From positions 1 through 20,074 of the forward strand of contig DATLAW010000212.1 of NCBI GenBank assembly GCA_035527255.1: 20,074 nt of DNA. Direction: 5' to 3'. This DNA is from Thermohalobaculum sp035527255. GTDB taxonomy: Bacteria; Pseudomonadota; Alphaproteobacteria; Rhodobacterales; Rhodobacteraceae. The stretch's first letter is position 1, and the number at the start of each line of letters is the position of its first letter. Positions 15,133 through 20,074 of the stretch are shown piece after piece. Below the pieces are notes generated by a model. That model did not search any database and had not been told where the DNA came from. It worked only from the letters and a program-made list of their open reading frames with translations. Both the position numbers and the translations under genes were made by a program.

Positions 15133-16443
15133 TTATTGTTCGCGCATCGCGCGGTTGAAATAGTCGGTGATTGGCTTGACTAGGTAGTTGAACGGAGTCC
15201 GCTCGCCAGTTTGGATAAAGACCTCGACCGGCATACCTGCGACCAGCTCCTGACCTTCCAGTTTAGCAAGTTCGCCTTCCCGAAGCATCACCTCGGCGCG
15301 GTAGAACGAGCGCTTGGTCTGCTCGTCCAGGAAGGCATCCGGCGAGATCTTGGAGACAATTCCGTACAGCTGCGGTGTGGTCCGGGTGTTGAATGCGCTG
15401 AAGGTCAGCACCGCCTCCTGCCCACTATGCACCGAGTCGATATGAATCGGATCAACTTGCGCATCGACCACCAATGCCGAGTCGCTCGGAACGATGTATA
15501 GAATCGGCTCGGCTGAGCGAACGACGGATTTGAGTGCGTAGACCGACATGTCCAGCACGATACCCGCCAACGGTGCCCGGACATCGAGGCGCGACAGCTT
15601 CTCGATCAGCGCAATACGGCGCTCTTTCAGCTCCAGTTCACGGAAACCGAGATCGCGCATTGTCGTAATCGCCTCTTCCCTTCGGCTCGCCCGCAGGCGC
15701 AACAGCTCGATCTCAATTTCCGATATCTGGCCCTTGAGTTGGGCGGTCTGAGCGATCGTCTGGCCAAGCTGCCCACCAAGGCGCGCTGCTTCACGGTCCA
15801 AAGCCAAAACCTGGCTGGCCTTTGCCAAACCCTTCGCCAGAAGCGCGCGCTGCCCCACCAGTTCTTCTTCGATCAACGCGCTTTGCCGCTTTAGTGCCTC
15901 GATCTCCGACGATGAGCCACCGATTTGCTCGCGAATTTGGTCCTGACGCTCCTGCATTACCTCGATCTCGCGCTCCAAGGTCTTGAGGCGGGCGTCGAAC
16001 AGCGCTTGCTGACCTTCCATCAGTGCCAGAACTTCGAGATGTTCTGCTGCGATCGCCAGCAATTCGTCATCGAAGACGATCTTTTCCTGGTCGGTTTGCT
16101 CGGCAACCAGCCGCCCGCGCCGGGCCATCAACTCGAAAAGTTGACTTTCCATAACCGTCAGCTCGGATTGCATACTTGTGCCGTCGAGTTTGATCAGCAC
16201 CTCACCGGCTTCGACCAAGTCACCTTCGCGCACCAGGATCTCGCCGACAACGCCACCATCGAGGTGCTGCACCACCTGACGCTGGCTTTCGACCCGCAAA
16301 TGGCCGCTGGAGATTACCGCACCTTTGAGTTTTGCAGTCGTGCCCCAACCGCCGAGCCCGACCCCGAGTAACAAGACGCAGACGATGCCGAAGCGGATGT
16401 AGCCGCCGGCGCTCCAGCCGTCGGATTCCGATTTCCCGGTCAT
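15133..16443 (-). CDS. HlyD-family type I secretion periplasmic adaptor
   Basis: The membrane-fusion subunit of a type I secretion system. It links the inner-membrane ABC exporter to a TolC-like outer-membrane channel. The 436 residues have a short cytosolic N-terminus, one transmembrane helix (about 15-35, YIRFGIVCVLLLGVGLGGWG), a lipoyl half-motif (VQHLDGGVVGEILVREGDLV, about 58-77), a long coiled-coil hairpin (about 85-275) and the second lipoyl half (LDVRAPLAGIVLDMSVYALK), then a beta-barrel part with VDAQVDPIHIDSVHSGQEAV. This is the PrsE/PrtE/HlyD layout. The ATG shares four bases with the stop of the ABC gene (ATGA, 16440-16443), indicating translational coupling. The cognate outer-membrane component and the secreted substrate are not in the window. 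Confidence 0.93.
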   Translation of the reverse strand: MTGKSESDGWSAGGYIRFGIVCVLLLGVGLGGWGTTAKLKGAVISSGHLRVESQRQVVQHLDGGVVGEILVREGDLVEAGEVLIKLDGTSMQSELTVMESQLFELMARRGRLVAEQTDQEKIVFDDELLAIAAEHLEVLALMEGQQALFDARLKTLEREIEVMQERQDQIREQIGGSSSEIEALKRQSALIEEELVGQRALLAKGLAKASQVLALDREAARLGGQLGQTIAQTAQLKGQISEIEIELLRLRASRREEAITTMRDLGFRELELKERRIALIEKLSRLDVRAPLAGIVLDMSVYALKSVVRSAEPILYIVPSDSALVVDAQVDPIHIDSVHSGQEAVLTFSAFNTRTTPQLYGIVSKISPDAFLDEQTKRSFYRAEVMLREGELAKLEGQELVAGMPVEVFIQTGERTPFNYLVKPITDYFNRAMREQ

Positions 16444-18236
16444 GTGTTGTCTCCACTCACCGTTGACTGGTTTGCTGCCAGCGCAGTCGCGGGTTCAATG
16501 TCAGCTGTTTCAGGTGTGGCGGTGGGTATATTACTGCCGACCAGTTGCGGGAAGTTGCGGGTGCGTTTTTTTAGCACCTCGTCGCGCGGGCCAAAATCAA
16601 TCTGGACGCCTTTGTCGACCATCAACAGCAGGTCGCAGGCGGCGATGGCGCTAGGCCGGTGAGCCATGATGATCACTGTGCGTCCACGCGACCTGGCGTC
16701 TCGAATTGCATCGACCAACGCCTGCTCTCCCGGCGCATCAAGATTGGCGTTCGGCTCGTCCAGCACCAGAACCGGCGGATCCAAGTAAAGTGCCCGCGCA
16801 AGTGCTACGCGTTGACGCTGACCGCCGGAGAGTCCCTGACCACCCGCGCCGATCTGGGTGTCGTAACCTTGTGGAAGCGCCAGCAGCAGTTCATGCGCGC
16901 CGGCTCGCTGGGCGGCGATAACGACCTCGGCGTCGTTGCGGGTCTCGGACATACGGGCGATGTTTTCGGCGACGGTGCCGTTCATCAGACCGATTTCCTG
17001 CGGCAAATAGCCGATATGCTTGCCGAGTTCATCTTCTGGCCACTGGTCAAGCGCGGCGCCATCAATACGTACTTTGCCAGCAGCTGGGCGCCAAATGCCA
17101 GTCAGCACCTTGGCCAGAGTGGTCTTGCCGGCTCCCGAGGGACCGATAACGCCTAACGCGCTGCCCGGCGCAACCTGAAAGGAAATGGACCGCAGCACCG
17201 GAATATTTGCGCCCGGTGCGACGACGGTAATGCCTTGTACCTGGAGGAATCCCTTTGGCACGGGCAGGGCAGTCTTTTCGATTTCCGGCGGTGTCGTTTC
17301 CAGTAGATCGCGGAGCGATGTCCAGCCCCGGGCGGCACGCTGGGCCAACCCCCATTGGCCGATCGCCTGCTCGATCGGCGCCAACGCTCGGCCCAGCATG
17401 ATCGAGCCGGCAATCATCATTCCGGCCGACATTTCCTGCTGCAGAACCAGCCAGGCGCCTGCCGCCAGCATCACCGATTGTAGATAAAAACGCAGCGACT
17501 TGGACGCCGCAGTGTAAACCGCCGTGCGATCCGAGGCGACAATTTGCAGTTCCAGCGCCGCGTGGCGCATTTTGCTCCAACGCGACAATCCTGCGGTCCG
17601 CATGCCCAAACCCTGGACCGCCTCGGCGTTTTGCCTCAGTGCCTCGCCCAGGTTCTCAGCCTGATTTGTGGCGCGCTGCGATTCGGCGGATGGGTCACGC
17701 GACCTGATCTGATTGAGATAGGTCAGGACGACCAAAACCACAGTGCCGGCCACCGAAAGCCAACCCAATACGGGGTGGAAGACGAAGATCACGGCGATGA
17801 AAATTGGCGCCCAGGGCATGTCGAAGATCGCAAATGGCGCCGGACCGGCGAGAAGCTGTCGCACCGAATCGAGATCACGCGCCGCGGAATTCGGGCGCGC
17901 CCGCTCGCCCGGTGCCAGCGAACGGCGCAGGACTGCGGTCATCACCCGGCTGTCGAGCAGATCCTGGAATCTGGCGCCCGCGCGGGCCAGCACGCGGCCG
18001 CGGGCAAACTCCAGCAATCCCATCATCGCGAAAAGGCCGGTCACCAGGATCAACAGCGCGACCAACGTCGCCTCGGATCGGCTTGACAACACCCGATCAT
18101 AGATTTGCAGCATGAACAGCGGGCCAGTCAGCATCAGCAGATTAACAAAAATGCTGAAGACCGCAACCGAAATGAAATGCAAACGGCATTTACCCAGTGC
18201 ATTACGCAACTCGGCAAGGCCCTTGTTTGTGTTCAT
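16440..18236 (-). CDS. Type I secretion ABC transporter, permease fused to ATPase (PrtD type)
   Basis: The inner-membrane exporter of a type I secretion system, 598 residues from the ATG at 18236. The N-terminal half carries about six transmembrane helices (roughly residues 20-300, starting CRLHFISVAVFSIFVNLLML). The ATPase domain has Walker A IGPSGAGKTTLA (364-375), Q-loop YLPQEIG with Gln413, signature LSGGQRQRVALARA (469-482), Walker B PVLVLDEPNANLD (488-500) and the H-loop histidine near 526 (IIMAHRPS). There is no C39 peptidase or peptidase-like N-terminal domain, which fits the PrtD/HasD/PrsD group that exports RTX proteases, lipases or adhesins. I chose 18236 because GGAG lies 8 bp upstream. 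An ATG at 18278 overlaps the stop of the FNR-like fragment and lacks a ribosome site. Confidence 0.93.
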   Translation of the reverse strand: MNTNKGLAELRNALGKCRLHFISVAVFSIFVNLLMLTGPLFMLQIYDRVLSSRSEATLVALLILVTGLFAMMGLLEFARGRVLARAGARFQDLLDSRVMTAVLRRSLAPGERARPNSAARDLDSVRQLLAGPAPFAIFDMPWAPIFIAVIFVFHPVLGWLSVAGTVVLVVLTYLNQIRSRDPSAESQRATNQAENLGEALRQNAEAVQGLGMRTAGLSRWSKMRHAALELQIVASDRTAVYTAASKSLRFYLQSVMLAAGAWLVLQQEMSAGMMIAGSIMLGRALAPIEQAIGQWGLAQRAARGWTSLRDLLETTPPEIEKTALPVPKGFLQVQGITVVAPGANIPVLRSISFQVAPGSALGVIGPSGAGKTTLAKVLTGIWRPAAGKVRIDGAALDQWPEDELGKHIGYLPQEIGLMNGTVAENIARMSETRNDAEVVIAAQRAGAHELLLALPQGYDTQIGAGGQGLSGGQRQRVALARALYLDPPVLVLDEPNANLDAPGEQALVDAIRDARSRGRTVIIMAHRPSAIAACDLLLMVDKGVQIDFGPRDEVLKKRTRNFPQLVGSNIPTATPETADIEPATALAANQSTVSGDNT

Positions 18237-18274
18237 TTTCTCACTCCGGTTCAGCCTTAACGTATCTACAAATT

Positions 18275-18511
18275 TCATCCGTGGCGATGAAGTAGCACGA
18301 ATTCGCCGCTGGGGCAGGTGAAATTGCGTCGCATCGTATATTCGCTTGCTTGGGCAGATCGTTGCCTATCAGAGCTTGCTAAGCCATTAACCAAAAGTCC
18401 GGCCGATATATTCCTGCACCAATCTGCCAGAGCGCAATCGGCGCAAAATTCTTTGGCGACGTTAAGATTCTGTTTTTTAAGTCGCCCGATTGAAACCGTG
18501 TTCCTGTTCAT
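18275..18511 (-). pseudogene. Possible remnant of an FNR-type regulator (N-terminal Cys motif only)
   Basis: A minus frame from the ATG at 18511 encodes 78 residues containing EFCADCALADWC, i.e. Cys23-X2-Cys26-X5-Cys32, the same spacing as the iron-sulfur ligands Cys20, 23 and 29 of E. coli FNR. It continues to MRRNFTCPSGEFVLLHRHG and stops at 18275. Shifting one base at that point gives GDEICRYVKAEPE, like the GDE turn that begins the cyclic-nucleotide-binding fold in Crp/FNR proteins. This suggests a decayed or truncated regulator. No ribosome site is seen. The stop overlaps the alternative ATG of the exporter gene (ATGA at 18278), so a real small protein coupled to the exporter is an alternative. 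Similarity is judged by eye only. Confidence 0.35.
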
Positions 18512-18593
18512 ATCGGACTGACTCGGAAAATTTAACCGATGGCGCTGGAAGAGGGATGCCATTCGCGTTAGATCAACGGAACCGTACATTGTT

Positions 18594-18630
18594 GGCGCCC
18601 ACGCGGCACTAGCTTCGGGTTGTGGGCGCC
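18594..18630. repeat. Perfect 9-bp inverted repeat upstream of mlaC
   Basis: GGCGCCCAC (18594-18602) and GTGGGCGCC (18622-18630) are exact reverse complements around a 19-nt spacer, ending 33 bp before the mlaC start. No T tract follows on either strand. It could be a hairpin in the mlaC leader or a regulator site. The rest of the 18512-18663 stretch shows nothing else I can support. Confidence 0.6.
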
Positions 18631-18663
18631 CCGATTGACAACTGCTTGAGAAACCGGGAACAG

Positions 18664-19293
18664 ATGAGAATGCAGATGAATCGACGAATCCTCCTTAACC
18701 GGACGGCACAGTTTGTTTTTGTCGCAGGAACGTTTGGCATGGCGCCGGGCCTGTCACAGGCGCTTGGCGAGAGCGATGCTGTCGCGCATGTCCAGGTCAC
18801 AATCAATGAGGTCTCATCGCTTGTGGACAGTGCCGGCGACAGCGCGTCTAAGGCGGTGCGGTTGCGCGAAATCATGGAACGGCGCGCGGCGATGCCGCAA
18901 ATCGCGCGATTTGCCGCAGGTGGTGCCTGGCGGGTCATGACCGAGGATCAAAGAACCCGTTTTGTCGCCGCCTTCATAAAATTTGTCTCTGGCGTTTATG
19001 CCAGCAGGTTCCAGGACTATGCGAGTGTCGGGAATTCCACAGAATCGTTCAAGATGGGGCGCGTAATCGATGCTGGCAGCAAAGGCATCCTGGTGAAAAC
19101 CAAAATCCTTCGAACTGGTGAAGCGCCGGTAGATGTCGAGTGGCTTGTTACCGATCAGCCCGGTCAGGTTCTGATCGCCGATATTGTTATCGAGGGCGTC
19201 TCTTTGCTGGTCACCCAGCGCGAGGAAATCGGTGGAATGCTTGAAGCGCGTCGCGGCGACGTCGAGAAATTGATCACTGATCTCTCCACATGA
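18664..19293 (+). CDS. MlaC/Ttg2D-family periplasmic phospholipid-binding protein
   Basis: A periplasmic protein of the MlaC (toluene-tolerance Ttg2D) family, which ferries phospholipid between outer-membrane MlaA and the inner-membrane MlaFEDB complex. The product is 209 residues from the ATG at 18664, after a GGGA box; ATGs at 18670 and 18676 are also possible. The N-terminus MNRRILLNRTAQFVFVAGTF has an Arg-Arg pair before a moderately hydrophobic stretch, so Tat export is possible. The family signatures are RREIMERRAAMPQIARFAAG-like (residues RLREIMERRAAMPQIARFAA), MTEDQRTRFVAAFIKFVSGV and YASRFQDYASVGN, then VDVEWLVTDQPGQVLIADIVIEGVSLL and QREEIGGML near the end. It is not beside other mla genes here. 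Its stop codon abuts the stop of the convergent thioesterase. Confidence 0.88.
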   Translation: MRMQMNRRILLNRTAQFVFVAGTFGMAPGLSQALGESDAVAHVQVTINEVSSLVDSAGDSASKAVRLREIMERRAAMPQIARFAAGGAWRVMTEDQRTRFVAAFIKFVSGVYASRFQDYASVGNSTESFKMGRVIDAGSKGILVKTKILRTGEAPVDVEWLVTDQPGQVLIADIVIEGVSLLVTQREEIGGMLEARRGDVEKLITDLST

Positions 19294-19737
19294 TCAGATG
19301 ATAGCACCCCGGTCGGTGGCGCCGGGTACGCCGCTGGCCAGGTATTTCCAGGTGCCGCTAGCGCGCATCACCTGACGACCCTCGGCCCAGATCTCGCATT
19401 GCATGAACGACAGCTCGCGCACCTTGCGAAGCTGCGTTGCCACCGCGACCAGCCGCTGGCCAGCTTTGGCTGCGGCGAGGAAATGGCTGTCCATCTGGAT
19501 CGTTGCGCAGGGATGCCCGCCACCGGCGATGAAGGTCGAGGCCCCCATCGCCACGTCGGCCAGGCTCAGCAACATCCCACCATGACAGACCCCGCCAACA
19601 TTGACGTGCCGCTCATCCAGCAAGACCGTAACACACCATTGGTTTGCGCCCAGGGGGGCAAATTCGATCTGCCCGATATGGGCATTGAAGCCCGCGCCGC
19701 GCACATCCCGCCACGGCAACCCCGGGTCATAGTTCAA
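19294..19737 (-). CDS. PaaI-family hotdog thioesterase
   Basis: A small cytosolic hotdog-fold acyl-CoA thioesterase of 147 residues. The segment HVNVGGVCHGGMLLSLADVA carries the HGG and Asp of the PaaI/YdiI-type active site. The second half has ATIQMDSHFLAAAKAGQRLV and a strand GRQVMRASGTWKYL, which complete the fold. The start is a TTG (19737) preceded by a strong AAGGGGG box with 6-bp spacing. No in-frame ATG is available near the N-terminus, so the TTG is well supported. The gene converges on mlaC with the two stops forming TGATCA. Many hydrolyse phenylacetyl-CoA or aromatic/short acyl-CoA, but the substrate cannot be told here. Confidence 0.88.
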   Translation of the reverse strand: MNYDPGLPWRDVRGAGFNAHIGQIEFAPLGANQWCVTVLLDERHVNVGGVCHGGMLLSLADVAMGASTFIAGGGHPCATIQMDSHFLAAAKAGQRLVAVATQLRKVRELSFMQCEIWAEGRQVMRASGTWKYLASGVPGATDRGAII

Positions 19738-19850
19738 TTCGCGCCCCCTTCATCCCCAACAGCCCCTCACCTAGCATGCCGGGTCAAGAAAAATCACTGA
19801 AATTCTCACATTCGGCGCGCCCGGCCAGCCGAACGGATCGAGTCGGGAGC

Positions 19851-19894
19851 ACTCCCATAACACCCCCATAACACCCCTAAAACACCCCCGAAGG
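19851..19894. repeat. Four tandem copies of an 11-bp unit (AC-rich)
   Basis: The unit ACCCCCATAAC repeats head to tail: ACTCCCATAAC, ACCCCCATAAC, ACCCCTAAAAC and a degenerate ACCCCCGAAGG. It lies in the 251-bp gap between the thioesterase (TTG at 19737) and the gene starting at 19992. I see no coding sequence in this gap. An 11-bp period puts each copy on the same face of the helix, which would suit cooperative protein binding or a slippage-prone tract. Confidence 0.75.
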
Positions 19895-19991
19895 AATCCC
19901 AGCCCAAAGCCCCGCTTCCACCGATGGTCAACAACACTCTTGCATGGTCTGGCCACATGCGGGAACATCCCAACCGCTCTTGGGAGGAATG

Positions 19992-20074
19992 ATGGACAGC
20001 CAGTTTTTCAGCTTCGTTTGGCGGCACTCAAAGCGCGAGCAGATATTCATTCTCGTGCTGACAGTGTTATCGTT
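19992..20074 (+). CDS. Start of a probable ABC transporter protein (runs off the window)
   Basis: Only 27 codons are visible: MDSQFFSFVWRHSKREQIFI followed by LVLTVLS. A FxFVWRHSKREQI segment leading into a hydrophobic helix is typical of the N-terminus of an alphaproteobacterial ABC transporter permease/ATP-binding protein family, but too little is present for certainty. GGGAGG lies 4 bp before the second of two tandem ATGs (19989 and 19992), which is why I choose 19992. Confidence 0.6.
   Translation, partial: MDSQFFSFVWRHSKREQIFILVLTVLS

Overview
The window looks like a chromosomal segment of a moderately GC-rich alphaproteobacterium. The evidence is a MipZ-type division-site ATPase, a ClpS adaptor beside a phasin, an S11 D,D-carboxypeptidase with a C-terminal SPOR domain, a DUF1326/DUF2182 gene pair, AcuI-type acrylyl-CoA reductase and an HSD10-like 3-hydroxyacyl-CoA dehydrogenase. 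The sequence does not let me fix an order or genus. I see no rRNA, tRNA, CRISPR array, transposase or phage module.

Layout. (1) 1-2520: clpS (minus strand, runs off the left edge), a phasin gene broken by frameshifts and a stop codon but still followed by a good intrinsic terminator, then a plus-strand penicillin-binding D,D-carboxypeptidase. (2) 2527-6196, all minus: UDP-glucose 6-dehydrogenase, mipZ, rpmE with its terminator, and prs. (3) 6301-9120, minus: a tight run of FadR-type GntR regulator, DUF2182 membrane protein, DUF1326 Cys-rich protein and a 201-residue unknown. This run is divergent from a plus-strand acrylyl-CoA reductase gene (acuI-like). The divergent gap holds a clean FadR-family-type palindrome overlapping a TTGACA box. 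(4) 10396-13848, mostly plus: a class V aminotransferase-fold protein (VC1184-like) overlapping rsmD, a small minus-strand glycine-zipper lipoprotein, then an HSD10-like SDR and a peroxiredoxin. (5) 13880-18236, minus: a GNAT/FemAB-like DUF482 protein, and a type I secretion adaptor plus ABC exporter joined by an ATGA overlap. Upstream of the exporter is a short reading frame with the exact Cys spacing of the FNR iron-sulfur motif, probably the remnant of an FNR-type regulator. (6) 18664-20074: a MlaC-like periplasmic lipid-binding protein, a PaaI-type hotdog thioesterase whose stop codon abuts that of mlaC, an 11-bp tandem repeat, and the first codons of an ABC transporter gene running off the right edge.

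Most of the window is ordinary housekeeping and accessory chromosomal content. The parts I judge most worth following are the GntR operator and the regulator/DUF2182/DUF1326/unknown run divergent from acuI, the multiply broken phasin gene, the FNR-like fragment in front of the type I exporter, and the cluster of related inverted repeats between acuI and the aminotransferase gene. I did not find a clearly new biological system.
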